Origin: Peptostreptococcaceae bacterium
Lineage (GTDB): Bacteria; Bacillota; Clostridia; Peptostreptococcales; Filifactoraceae
Direction: 5' to 3'
Length of the DNA stretch: 64,000 bases
NCBI GenBank assembly: GCA_030532705.1
Contig: JAUNKR010000004.1
Span: 1-64,000, forward strand
Under the pieces are notes generated by a model. The model was not told where the DNA came from and did no database searches. It saw only the letters and a list, made by a program, of their open reading frames with translations. Positions 1 through 10,806 of the stretch are shown here, one piece after another; position 1 is the stretch's first letter, and every line of letters begins with the position of its first letter. Made by a program: the position numbers and the translations under genes.

Positions 1-144
1 TTCATAATCTTATTATATCACATCGTTATGCTTTTTAATAGGTATTAGTATTAAATCACAATGTATCTAGTGTAGTAACCAAACTAACCAAAAAATCATA
101 ATGCTTTAAAGCAACATTTACAGTAAATATACGCTTCCCAAAAC

Positions 145-186
145 ACAAAAAAGACCGCAGCACTCACGCTACGGTCTCATTTTTTT
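145..186 (-). terminator. Rho-independent terminator after guaA
   Basis: AGACCG (152-157) pairs with CGGTCT (172-177), with further pairing of AGC and GCT inside. The stem is flanked by A-rich sequence on one side and T-rich sequence on the other, so it could act in both directions. On the minus strand the stem is followed by six T residues, and it lies about 140 bases past the guaA stop. Confidence 0.8.
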
Positions 187-316
187 ATCCAAATGCAAGC
201 CACCAGGGGCTATTATTTCAATTATTCTTTTTGCCACTTTGTACCATTTGCGTACCGGAGAAGCAGTTTCATTGCCTACAAGTGTTGATTTTGCTCAGCT
301 CAGGCAATTCCGTTTC

Positions 317-1846
317 CTACTCCCACTCGATAGTGCTTGGTGGTTTGCTGGTGATATCGTACACGATGCGGTTGATATGGTCGACTTCGTTGACGATTCG
401 TGTGGAGACCTTGTCGAGGACTTCGTATGGGATCCTTGCCCAATCGGCTGTCATAAAGTCGGTGGTGCGCACGCCGCGAAGTGCCAATGTATAGTCGTAG
501 GTCCTGAAGTCGCCCATCACGCCTACGGTTCTGGTATTGGTCAACACTGCGAAATATTGGTTGATCTCTTGGTCTAGTCCCGCTTTGGCGATCTCATCAC
601 GGAAAATAAAATCCGCATCGCGCAAAATGTCGAGCTTTTCTTTGGTGATCTCGCCCATCACACGGATCGCAAGACCGGGTCCCGGGAATGGCTGACGATA
701 AACGAGATACTCCGGCAAGCCGAGCTCGAGTCCGAGTTTTCGAACTTCGTCTTTGAACAGGCTTCTCAGTGGCTCGATGATGTCTTTGAAATCGACATGC
801 TCCGGTAAGCCGCCGACATTGTGATGGCTTTTGATCACTGCCGCATCACCGGCTCCACTTTCCACAACATCCGCATAGATGGTCCCCTGTGCCAAAAAGT
901 CGACCGCTCCGATCTTTTTCGCTTCTTCTTCAAACACACGGATAAATTCCTCACCGATGATCTTTCGTTTTCTTTCCGGATCGGAAATTCCTGCCAATTT
1001 GTCCAAAAATCTTTTTTCTGCATCGACTCGTATAAAATGCATTCCGGAGTCTTTGAATGCAGCCTCGACTTCATCGCCTTCGTTTTTGCGCATCAAACCA
1101 TGATCAACAAAGATACAGGTCAGCTGATCGCCCACCGCTTTGGAAATGACTGCCGCAACGACAGAGGAGTCCACCCCGCCGGACAATGCCAACAGAACTT
1201 TTTTGTCGCCGACCTTTTGTCTCACTTCTTCCACTGCGATGGTCGCATAGTTTTGCATCGACCAGTCACGGCTAAATCCGCAGATGTCGAGGAAGTTTTT
1301 CAAAATTTCTTCGCCGAATTCACTATGTTCTACTTCGGTGTGGAACTGGATGCCATAGAATTTCTTTGCTACATTCTCCATCGCCGCCACCGGGCAATCT
1401 GCAGTGTTTGCGATTTTTTCAAACCCTTGCGGCATTTCTTCCACATAGTCCACATGGCTCATCCATGTCTTTTGTTCTTTCGGTGTGGATCTGAACAGCT
1501 CCGATTCTTTCAGCACATTGGTCTGAGTTTTCCCAAACTCCCTTGTTTTTGCAGTGCTTACCTTGCCGCCGAGCATTTGGGTCATGATCTGCATCCCGTA
1601 GCAGATGCCCAGTATCGGAATGCCCAGCTCAAAAATTTCGGGTGCTACTTTCGGCGAACCGTCTTCATAGACAGAGTTTGGTCCTCCGGTAAAGATAATT
1701 CCTTTGGGATTTAGCTCTTTGATTTTCTCGATACTCAAATAGTATGGATAGATCTCGCAGTAAACATTGTTGTCACGAACTCTTCTTGCGATGAGCTGAT
1801 TATATTGTCCTCCGAAATCAAGTATCAGGGCTAATTCGTTTTTCAT
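317..1846 (-). CDS. guaA: GMP synthase (glutamine-hydrolysing)
   Basis: Cytosolic enzyme of purine synthesis that converts XMP, ATP and glutamine to GMP. The 509-residue protein has the full two-domain layout. The N-terminal class I glutamine amidotransferase domain has the nucleophile Cys82 in GICYGMQ and the His169/Glu171 pair. The ATP pyrophosphatase domain has the P-loop SGGVDS at 222-227, and a dimerisation domain ends in the typical PPSTIEWE tail. The ATG is preceded by AGAAGGAG at good spacing. It is transcribed in the same direction as guaB, which makes the XMP substrate and lies about 1.2 kb upstream, with a YkvA-like gene between them. Length and motifs are those of the family and nothing appears broken. 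Confidence 0.98.
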   Translation of the reverse strand: MKNELALILDFGGQYNQLIARRVRDNNVYCEIYPYYLSIEKIKELNPKGIIFTGGPNSVYEDGSPKVAPEIFELGIPILGICYGMQIMTQMLGGKVSTAKTREFGKTQTNVLKESELFRSTPKEQKTWMSHVDYVEEMPQGFEKIANTADCPVAAMENVAKKFYGIQFHTEVEHSEFGEEILKNFLDICGFSRDWSMQNYATIAVEEVRQKVGDKKVLLALSGGVDSSVVAAVISKAVGDQLTCIFVDHGLMRKNEGDEVEAAFKDSGMHFIRVDAEKRFLDKLAGISDPERKRKIIGEEFIRVFEEEAKKIGAVDFLAQGTIYADVVESGAGDAAVIKSHHNVGGLPEHVDFKDIIEPLRSLFKDEVRKLGLELGLPEYLVYRQPFPGPGLAIRVMGEITKEKLDILRDADFIFRDEIAKAGLDQEINQYFAVLTNTRTVGVMGDFRTYDYTLALRGVRTTDFMTADWARIPYEVLDKVSTRIVNEVDHINRIVYDITSKPPSTIEWE

Positions 1847-1923
1847 TTTATTCTCCTTCTATGACTGATGTTTTATGTAGAAACACAAGCTGTCTTCTAT
1901 ATTTCAAAACTTTTTGCTGTAAA

Positions 1924-1951
1924 AATATATGCCATCATTTTTAAAAACCAA
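1924..1951 (-). promoter_or_regulatory. Possible guaA promoter
   Basis: On the minus strand a TTGGTT hexamer (1946-1951) is 16 bases upstream of TATATT (1924-1929), leaving about 70 bases of leader before the guaA ATG. The -35 match is weak, so this is tentative. Confidence 0.35.
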
Positions 1952-1992
1952 AGATGAACATTTTTTGAATATCCTTTAAGTTATCTCAAACA

Positions 1993-2145
1993 GGGGATTG
2001 ATCGTTGAGCTTTAAAAATCCCTCGATCAAAATGAAGAGCGCAGATCATGTTCCTTCCAAAACTTGAATGATGTTTGTAACGTCAAAGCTGCCTACTCTT
2101 TCGAATACAGACGCTTATTGTTTCAAAACTTTCCTGATCTGCGCT
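1993..2145. repeat. Nested inverted repeats between guaA and the YkvA-like gene
   Basis: The 308-base gap between guaA and the next gene holds a perfect 11-bp inverted repeat, AGCGCAGATCA (2038-2048) and TGATCTGCGCT (2135-2145), with an 86-base loop. On the plus strand it is followed by a T-rich run. Beside it are TTGATCG (1998-2004) and CGATCAA (2024-2030). Short GGGA/TCCC arms cross that second stem, so a pseudoknot is possible on the minus strand. The region may terminate the YkvA-like gene, act in guaA control, or encode a small RNA; none of these is shown. I see no protein gene here. Confidence 0.45.
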
Positions 2146-2154
2146 TTTGTCTTT

Positions 2155-2568
2155 TTAAAACTCGATAATTCGGTTGTTTTCTTCGCGCCACTTAAGATAT
2201 TTGTTGATATCGGACTCCACCATCTTCCAGCAGACTTTTACGACTGCCGCATCATCGGCATAGCCGATAAACGGAAGTCCATCCGGTATGATATCGATCG
2301 GCGAAAGAAAGTAGATCAGCGCACTGATGATCGCGGTGATCGTCCCGACAGGAATATCGGTATATTCTTTGTGGAAATAGCTATTGATCAAAGCTGCCAT
2401 GATCGGTACCTTGGATAGCTTCTTGCCTGCAAAAGGTATCTTTTTGATCTTTTGTTCCAGTTTTTGCAAAAACTGTTCCATCTTATCATGATCCTGCAAC
2501 ATTTCTTTTGCTTTCTCATAACCTTTTTTCAGCTGTTCCATTGCTTTATTGTCATTGATTTGTTCCAT
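2155..2568 (-). CDS. YkvA/DUF1232-family small membrane protein
   Basis: A 137-residue protein with a charged, helical N-terminal half of about 60 residues. The hydrophobic segment that follows leads into the family signature SPIDIIPDGLPFIGYADD, which is the core of the DUF1232 (YkvA) family. The C-terminus is polar. Members are small predicted membrane-associated proteins of unknown biochemical function. The ATG follows a short purine-rich stretch (AGGGGATCT). The gene stands alone between guaB and guaA, with 447 bases upstream and 308 downstream that hold no recognisable gene, so context gives no clue to its role. Confidence 0.8.
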   Translation of the reverse strand: MEQINDNKAMEQLKKGYEKAKEMLQDHDKMEQFLQKLEQKIKKIPFAGKKLSKVPIMAALINSYFHKEYTDIPVGTITAIISALIYFLSPIDIIPDGLPFIGYADDAAVVKVCWKMVESDINKYLKWREENNRIIEF

Positions 2569-3015
2569 AGATCCCCTATTCTAAAATATTGCTGTGACAA
2601 AAGCCCATTCAAAACCTTCAACAAACCCTTTCAAAAGGGAACTTTGAGCCACCCTACCACCCTGCGATCCAAGATGAGAGAATGGTATTCTTTGATCCAA
2701 CCGTTCAAGCTTTCTCCTGAATCGATGGATCCTGCGCTCTTGATCTAAGTCACTTTGTCTGCCTGCTCCATTGTCTTTTTGAATTTTCACCAGGCGTTTT
2801 GGAATTGTGCACTCGTTTGAACTACCGCTTCTATCTCTTCGCTTGGAAAATATTGATCTCCTTTATATAGAACTCCTTATAAAGCTCTTGTAAGGTTCTA
2901 TTGCCATTTCACAAGCAAGTTGTACTTCTACATTGTATAAGTTTGTGCAAATATCATTCAAACTCATACGATCTGTTCTCTAGCGATTTGCTTTGTCCGC
3001 CTGCTCAGCGATCGA
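2569..3015. other. 447-base gene-free stretch downstream of guaB
   Basis: No convincing gene is seen. A hairpin on either strand can form from 2869 to 2899 (AGAAC/GTTCT outer arms, CCTTA/TAAGG inner arms), but it has no T-run. Two nearly identical 16-base segments (2753-2768 and 2991-3006, CTTTGTC[CT]GCCTGCTC) are 238 bases apart. Short open frames here lack ribosome binding sites. No clear terminator follows guaB. Confidence 0.5.
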
Positions 3016-5732
<2,717 letters not shown>

Positions 5733-5773
5733 ATCTCCTCCTTATACATACATCTTTTTCTTATGATCCAACT

Positions 5774-6721
5774 TTAATCTCCCAGCTTTTCCCGAAGCTG
5801 TTCGGCGATCTCTTCGATCTTTTTCAAACGATGGTTCACACCGGATTTCCCGAGCGGTTTTTTCATCATCTTGCCGAGTTCTCCAAGCGGAGTCTCAAAA
5901 TGTTTCAGCCGAAGCTTTGCGATCTCCTGAAGATTCTCCGGCAGGTAGCTCAGCCCTTTTTTCTTTTTGATATATTTTATACTCTCGATCTGCCGCTGTG
6001 CCGCCTGGATCGTCCGCTCGATATTGGCGGTATCACAGTTGACCTCACGGTTGAGATCGTTGATCATCTGTTTTTCTACCAGGATCTGATCCATCGTCGT
6101 CCTGGCGCCTTTCGCTCCCATTAGCGTGAGCATATCCGTGATCTTGGCAGAATCCTTGATATAGACGACCTGCATATTTTTGCGCAAAATAAGCTTCGCC
6201 CCGATATCATAGCTGTTTAGGATCCGGATCAGCTTTCGGCTGAAAGCGACCTCGGTCGTTGCAAATTCCATATGATATGCCTTTTGCGGATGGCTGATCG
6301 ATCCGCAGCCGAGAAATGCTCCTCGGATATAGGCACGCTTTGCATATTCTTGCTCGATCAATCGCTTCGGCACCTCATCGAGCAGATGCAGACCGTCTTT
6401 CTGCATCTCGATGATCCCGATGCGTTCCAAGATCTCATTTGCCCCTCTTTCATGCGGCACATGGATCTGATAGAGCCTGCCTTTTTTTCTCTCCGTAAGT
6501 TGGATCGGCGCATTGATCTCAAAGCAGATCTTGAGCAATCGGAAGACTTTTCTTACGATCGCCGAATTCTCGGTCGAAACGGTGAACGCAAGCTTATTCA
6601 AACCGACGATCGAGATCCCGCCCGTCGTTCGCAGCAAGGCGGAAAGCTCAGCAAGTCTTAGATCCTGCTCCTCCTCGATGATCCGAGCGAGCTCATTTTT
6701 TACTATTATTGAGAACGACAT
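5774..6721 (-). CDS. whiA: WhiA DNA-binding protein
   Basis: The 315-residue protein starts MSFSIIVKNELARI, typical of WhiA. An N-terminal degenerate LAGLIDADG homing-endonuclease-like fold covers roughly the first 200 residues, including a GAFLGCGSI segment. A C-terminal helix-turn-helix domain ends near residue 300 (PLGKSGVNHRLKKI). WhiA is a conserved Gram-positive regulator linked to sporulation septation in actinomycetes and to division and chromosome segregation in Bacillus. Its start lies inside the end of the Nudix gene (29-base overlap), so translation is coupled. Its location after rapZ and yvcK is the widely conserved arrangement and does not by itself imply sporulation. Confidence 0.97.
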   Translation of the reverse strand: MSFSIIVKNELARIIEEEQDLRLAELSALLRTTGGISIVGLNKLAFTVSTENSAIVRKVFRLLKICFEINAPIQLTERKKGRLYQIHVPHERGANEILERIGIIEMQKDGLHLLDEVPKRLIEQEYAKRAYIRGAFLGCGSISHPQKAYHMEFATTEVAFSRKLIRILNSYDIGAKLILRKNMQVVYIKDSAKITDMLTLMGAKGARTTMDQILVEKQMINDLNREVNCDTANIERTIQAAQRQIESIKYIKKKKGLSYLPENLQEIAKLRLKHFETPLGELGKMMKKPLGKSGVNHRLKKIEEIAEQLREKLGD

Positions 6722-7139
6722 TGATATCTCCTGCTTTTACCAGCTCGACCGCCACCTTGACGATCTCTCTTTCATCATCATAACGGATCATATCCACGAC
6801 CTTTTCGACCGGGATATACTTGGCTTCGATAAAGCCTTCTTCACGCTGCGGTTTCGCATAAAGATCCGAAGATCGCATCATATACCAGTGCACGATCTTG
6901 TGCACACGCTTTGAATGGTCATTGCTGTCTTTATAGGTATAGTGGATCTCCCCTAAGTATCGAAGGACTTCGGTCTTGACCCCCGTCTCCTCACGCACTT
7001 CCCGTCGTGCGGCATCGATGAGTTCTTCGCCCTCTTCGACTCTGCCTTTGGGAAGCACCCAGTCCCCATTATATTTTCTTAATAAAAGAATAGCATTGCC
7101 AAATACGACTACGCCACCCGCACTAATCTCTTCTCTCAT
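6693..7139 (-). CDS. Nudix hydrolase
   Basis: A 148-residue protein with a complete Nudix box at residues 32-54: G, five residues, E, seven residues, REVREETG. This is the Mg-binding catalytic helix that cleaves nucleoside diphosphate linkages. The overall sequence resembles the small diadenosine polyphosphate/MutT-like group (MREEISAGGVVV opening, LPKGRVEEGE lead-in). The exact substrate cannot be read from sequence. It sits between yvcK and whiA. In Bacillus a Nudix gene (yvcI) stands at the head of the rapZ-yvcK-whiA group instead, so the position is rearranged here. The 29-base overlap with whiA is long but both frames are well supported. Confidence 0.92.
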   Translation of the reverse strand: MREEISAGGVVVFGNAILLLRKYNGDWVLPKGRVEEGEELIDAARREVREETGVKTEVLRYLGEIHYTYKDSNDHSKRVHKIVHWYMMRSSDLYAKPQREEGFIEAKYIPVEKVVDMIRYDDEREIVKVAVELVKAGDINVVLNNSKK

Positions 7140-7157
7140 GCTACCTCCTACTAAAAC

Positions 7158-8117
7158 CTACAGCTTGACGATCTGCTCCGATACCTTGACGCTGTCATGG
7201 ACGATATGCCCGATCTGTGTGACTTCCGCAAAATCGCCTCTTACGACCTGTATCCCGATCGCTTCAAACTGTTCACCTTGTTCTTCATCAAAACGTACCT
7301 GAAATTTAAATTCCTCTTCATATTTTTTCTGAACATCGCCGACGATCTCTTCGTCGTTGACAAAGATATAGTCCAACCGGATCTGAGGCATATGTTTTTG
7401 AAGTTTTTCAAAATGCCCCCATGCAGTCAATCCGTCGGTCTCGCCATGCTCGCTCATGATATTGCAGATAAAGACCTTCTTCGCCTTGCTCTGAATGATC
7501 GCCTCTGCGATCTCCGGGATCAGCAGATTGGCGATGATGCTCGTATATAGACTGCCCGGCCCGATCACGATCGTATCCGCATCCAAGATCGCCGAGATCG
7601 CAGACTGTGTCGCTTTGGGTGCGGTCGGCAAAAGCTCGAGATTGCGGATCTCCGTACGCTGTGCGATCGCCATCGATGCGATGTTGGATTCTCCGATTGC
7701 CACATTATCATTCTCCAGATTGGCTACCAGACGGATATGCTCTCTGGTCGAAGGAACGACCTTCCCTTTGGCGCCGATACGTTCCCCCACATAGTTGATC
7801 GACTTCTCAAAATCCTGAAAGATCTCATAATATGCGAGGATCAAAAGATTCCCGAAGCTCTGGTTTTTGATGCTTCCGCTCTCAAAACGATGTCGGATCA
7901 ATCGCTCCGTCAGAGGATCCGTATCCGATAGGGCGATCAGGCAGTTTCGAATATCGCCGGGCGGCAACATCCGATTTTCGTTTCGGATCAGCCCCGAACC
8001 GCCTCCATCGTCCGCCACCGTAACGATCGCCGTAATATTATCCGTAAATTGTTTCAGTCCTCGAAGCAGATTGCCCTGACCGGTCCCTCCGCCGAGAACG
8101 ACTATCTTTTTATTCAT
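7158..8117 (-). CDS. yvcK: YvcK/CofD-like gluconeogenesis factor
   Basis: A 319-residue member of the YvcK (GlmR) family, related to CofD 2-phospholactate transferase. The glycine-rich N-terminal segment GGGTGQGNLLRGL (9-21) and the VADDGGGSG motif form the nucleotide-sugar binding site. In Bacillus YvcK binds UDP-GlcNAc and directs carbon into cell wall precursors during gluconeogenic growth. That role fits its position in an operon headed by murB. It begins two bases after rapZ and ends 18 bases before the Nudix gene. Length and motifs are normal for the family. Confidence 0.96.
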   Translation of the reverse strand: MNKKIVVLGGGTGQGNLLRGLKQFTDNITAIVTVADDGGGSGLIRNENRMLPPGDIRNCLIALSDTDPLTERLIRHRFESGSIKNQSFGNLLILAYYEIFQDFEKSINYVGERIGAKGKVVPSTREHIRLVANLENDNVAIGESNIASMAIAQRTEIRNLELLPTAPKATQSAISAILDADTIVIGPGSLYTSIIANLLIPEIAEAIIQSKAKKVFICNIMSEHGETDGLTAWGHFEKLQKHMPQIRLDYIFVNDEEIVGDVQKKYEEEFKFQVRFDEEQGEQFEAIGIQVVRGDFAEVTQIGHIVHDSVKVSEQIVKL

Positions 8118-8119
8118 AC

Positions 8120-8977
8120 TTATCTCTTTTCAATATCCCGATGATTTTTCAGCACATAGTATTCCTTGTCCTTCAGCAATTCATACAGCTTATTGACAAA
8201 GGTCACGGAGCGATGCTTGCCGCCCGTACATCCGATCGCGATCTGCAAGTAGTTCTTGCCCTCTTCCTCATAATTTGGAAGTAAAAAGTCGATCATACTA
8301 TGAAGCTTGTCCAAAAATTCTTCGCTCTTCGGCGAGTCCATCACATAATCCTGCACCTCTTGGCATTCCCCCGTCTTTTCCCTCAGGCTGTCGATATAGT
8401 ATGGATTGGGCAAAAAACGCACATCAAAGACAAGATCCGCTGCAAGCGGGATCCCATGCTTAAATCCGAACGAGATCAGCGACACGGTCAGATTTTTGCG
8501 CGATTGCCCCAATTGGAAGATCTCGAGCACGCGACTTCGAAGATGCTTGACCTCCATCTTGGATGTGTCGATCGTCACATCCGCCTTCGCCTTGATGCCG
8601 GTGAGCAGCTCTCTTTCCTTTCGGATCCCCGAAAGTACATCCCCGTCCACCTCGAGCGGATGTTTTTTTCGAGTCATCTTGTATCGTCGCACCAAAATAT
8701 CGTCGTTCGCATCTAAAAACAGTACATCCGCCGGATAGTGCTGTTCTTCGATATGGTCGATCGATGCATTGTAGCTGTTGATAAAATTATAGCCGCGGAT
8801 ATCGATCCCCAGCGCCACATTTTCCATACCGCCCTGCGATTGCAAGCTCATCTCCAATATTTTGGGGATCAGCGCAGGCGGCAGATTGTCGATGCAATAG
8901 TAGCCGATGTCCTCCAAAACGCTCATCACTTCACTTTTGCCTGAGCCGGACATCCCTGTTACGATCACAAATCTCAT
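8120..8977 (-). CDS. rapZ: RapZ/YvcJ nucleotide-binding protein
   Basis: A 285-residue P-loop protein with Walker A GMSGSGKS at residues 8-15. The conserved C-terminal domain carries GCTGGKHRS near residue 255, the region that in E. coli RapZ binds GlmZ RNA or glucosamine-6-phosphate. In Gram-positive bacteria the homologue YvcJ hydrolyses GTP/ATP and influences competence and cell-wall carbon flow. The start overlaps the end of the PHP gene by four bases (ATGA type) and the stop is two bases before yvcK, so it is part of the murB operon. Confidence 0.97.
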   Translation of the reverse strand: MRFVIVTGMSGSGKSEVMSVLEDIGYYCIDNLPPALIPKILEMSLQSQGGMENVALGIDIRGYNFINSYNASIDHIEEQHYPADVLFLDANDDILVRRYKMTRKKHPLEVDGDVLSGIRKERELLTGIKAKADVTIDTSKMEVKHLRSRVLEIFQLGQSRKNLTVSLISFGFKHGIPLAADLVFDVRFLPNPYYIDSLREKTGECQEVQDYVMDSPKSEEFLDKLHSMIDFLLPNYEEEGKNYLQIAIGCTGGKHRSVTFVNKLYELLKDKEYYVLKNHRDIEKR

Positions 8978-9702
8978 CTTTCCTCCATCGTTTTTACATT
9001 GATCACTCTGCTCGGATCGATCCCTGCCATCTGTGCACGATCGATCGCATCCGAGATATGTTTCAGATGCTCCGGTCGGTGAGCGTCCGAGCCGACCGAA
9101 AATTTAATGTCGATATTTTTGACCTCCATCAGTTGATGCAGCGACAGATGCCCATGGTGTGCATTGATCTCCAGAACGGTATTGGTCTGTTGCGCCGCCT
9201 TTGCGACATCGATCGTCGAGATCGCACCCTTATCGCCCGGATGGGTCAAAATGAACAGATCATTGTTCTTCATCGCATTGATCAACCCATTGGTATTGTA
9301 GTCGATCTCGCGTGAACCGAAAATTTTTGTATAGTTATTCGCATGATTTCTCAATCCGCGAAAATCCTTCACCTTCGAGCCGAAATGGTAGCCCGCCATC
9401 ACATAGTCCACATATCTGAGCACATGATCGTCCACGTCGATATTGCCCCGATCGTCCAGGATATTCGCCTCCACGCCGAGCAGCAGCTTGATATTGGGGT
9501 ATTTTTCCTGCAGGCGATCGATCTCATCACGCATCTTCGGATAGTCCTCGTATTTGACCCCGAAAAACTGATGCATATAGCCATGGTCGGAGATCCCATA
9601 GGTCTCATAGCCGAGCCGGATCGCCTCCTTGACCATCTCCTCCATCGATGTCTTCCCGTCGCTGTAAGTAGTATGTGAATGATATTCTGCAAATGCTTTC
9701 AT
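8974..9702 (-). CDS. PHP-domain phosphoesterase (YcdX-like)
   Basis: A 242-residue protein with the polymerase and histidinol phosphatase fold. The metal ligands His8 and His10 are in EYHSHTTYSDG, followed by GISDHG, then LTHPGDKG and a late SVGSDAH motif; together these make the trinuclear metal centre. It resembles E. coli YcdX and histidinol phosphatase-like proteins, but the substrate is unknown. It is inserted between murB and rapZ: its ATG shares one base with the murB stop, and its end overlaps rapZ by four bases. Tight coupling suggests co-expression with cell wall precursor genes, but no direct functional link can be shown. Confidence 0.9.
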   Translation of the reverse strand: MKAFAEYHSHTTYSDGKTSMEEMVKEAIRLGYETYGISDHGYMHQFFGVKYEDYPKMRDEIDRLQEKYPNIKLLLGVEANILDDRGNIDVDDHVLRYVDYVMAGYHFGSKVKDFRGLRNHANNYTKIFGSREIDYNTNGLINAMKNNDLFILTHPGDKGAISTIDVAKAAQQTNTVLEINAHHGHLSLHQLMEVKNIDIKFSVGSDAHRPEHLKHISDAIDRAQMAGIDPSRVINVKTMEER

Positions 9703-10598
9703 TATTTTTTTCCTAGTATCCTTACTTCTTCCTCAAGCATCACGCCCGAGTGCTCATAAACTCTCCTCTTGATCTCTTCGATAAATGCGACCATCTCTCG
9801 ATAGCTGCAATTTCCCTTGTTGATCACGAAGCCGGAATGTTTTTCCGATACCTTTGCCTCCCCGATCGAAAATCCTTTGAGTCCGGCATCTTGGATCAGC
9901 TTGCCGGCAAAATGTCCGACGGGACGTTTGAAAGTCGAGCCGGCGCTGTATTCCGTGAGCGGTTGTTTGCTCGTGCGTTTTTCCGTCAGCTCGTCGATCT
10001 TCGCCTTGATCGCCCGAGGATCTCCCTTTTGAAGCTCAAATCGAACCTTCGTGATGATGTCTCCCCTTGTCATCGCCTCACTGTGACGATAGCCGAAAGC
10101 CATCTCCTCATTGCTGTACTCATGCACATCGCCCCGGCGATCGAGCACTCGCACGCTTTTGACGATCTGCTTCATCTCGCCGTCGTATGCACCCGCATTC
10201 ATATAGACTCCGCCGCCTACCGTACCCGGGATCCCGCTTGCAAATTCAAAATTCGTCAAGCCCGCCTCCAAGATCCGATTGGACAAAGCGGTCAGCCGAA
10301 TACCCGATTCCGCCTCAACGCTTGTGCCTTCGATCCGAAACTTGCTGTAATTATCCCCGAGCTTGATGACGATCTCGCGCAAGCCTTCGTCCGGAACGAG
10401 AATATTCGATCCGCCGCCCAGCACAAAAAAGTTTCGTCCGAGCTCGTTACAAAGGCGGATGATCTGGACCAAGTCCTCTTCAGTCTCCGGCAATACCATA
10501 ATATCCGCCGGGCCGCCGATATGAAAGGTCGTATGCTCTTTCATCAGCTCGTTCAAAAGGATCTTTTCATTACTCAAAATTTTGCTTAATCTATCCAA
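9702..10598 (-). CDS. murB: UDP-N-acetylenolpyruvoylglucosamine reductase
   Basis: FAD-dependent reductase that makes UDP-MurNAc. The open frame reaches back to 10790, but the best start is the TTG at 10598. It has GGCAGGAG seven bases upstream and gives a 298-residue protein that aligns with known MurB N-termini (HTTFHIGGPAD about 30 residues in). The longer form would run through a good promoter and a poorly conserved basic stretch. FAD-binding motifs GGGSNILV and GIPGTVGGG are present, the catalytic serine is in SAGSTFKRP, and a C-terminal glutamate-containing segment follows. This is a type I or IIa MurB by length. It is the first gene of the operon ending with guaB. Confidence 0.96.
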   Translation of the reverse strand: MDRLSKILSNEKILLNELMKEHTTFHIGGPADIMVLPETEEDLVQIIRLCNELGRNFFVLGGGSNILVPDEGLREIVIKLGDNYSKFRIEGTSVEAESGIRLTALSNRILEAGLTNFEFASGIPGTVGGGVYMNAGAYDGEMKQIVKSVRVLDRRGDVHEYSNEEMAFGYRHSEAMTRGDIITKVRFELQKGDPRAIKAKIDELTEKRTSKQPLTEYSAGSTFKRPVGHFAGKLIQDAGLKGFSIGEAKVSEKHSGFVINKGNCSYREMVAFIEEIKRRVYEHSGVMLEEEVRILGKK

Positions 10599-10632
10599 AA
10601 TATTTCTCCTGCCGATTTTTACTTTAACCTTT

Positions 10633-10661
10633 ATTTTACTATATTTACAGCGCTTATGCAA
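10633..10661 (-). promoter_or_regulatory. Sigma-A promoter for murB operon
   Basis: TTGCAT (10656-10661), a 17-base spacer and TAAAAT (10633-10638) on the minus strand. It lies 35 bases upstream of the TTG start chosen for murB and just after the terminator of the upstream gene, so it is well placed to drive the murB-to-guaB operon. Confidence 0.7.
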
Positions 10662-10770
10662 CCGCTTTACATCTAAAGAGCCGTTCGTTTCCCGATTTTT
10701 TCCCAAAGCGATCATTTTGATTTTAAGGACAGGAAGCTGCTCGAAATGTTCGCACCAAAAATTTTCCAAC

Positions 10771-10800
10771 CAAAAAACCTCTCGGATCACTCCAAGAGGT
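10771..10800 (-). terminator. Terminator of the PhnM-like gene
   Basis: ACCTCT (10777-10782) and AGAGGT (10795-10800) form a stem with a 12-base loop. On the minus strand it is followed by six T residues. It begins only six bases after the stop codon of the PhnM-like gene. Confidence 0.85.
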
Positions 10801-10806
10801 CATCTA

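Noticed and set aside
821..1714. Long plus-strand open frame opposite guaA
   Set aside because: Entirely antisense to a well supported gene, with low-complexity translation and no ribosome site; a shadow frame, as are the many others opposite the minus-strand genes.
1847..1990. Purine riboswitch upstream of guaA
   Set aside because: A TTTCTAC-like stretch caught my eye, but the conserved core and stems of the guanine riboswitch are absent.
2581..2790. 69-codon open frame upstream of the YkvA-like gene
   Set aside because: No ribosome binding site, odd composition, no family resemblance; judged chance.
5733..5773. T-box leader before tyrS
   Set aside because: Only 41 bases separate whiA and tyrS, and the T-box sequence motif is absent.
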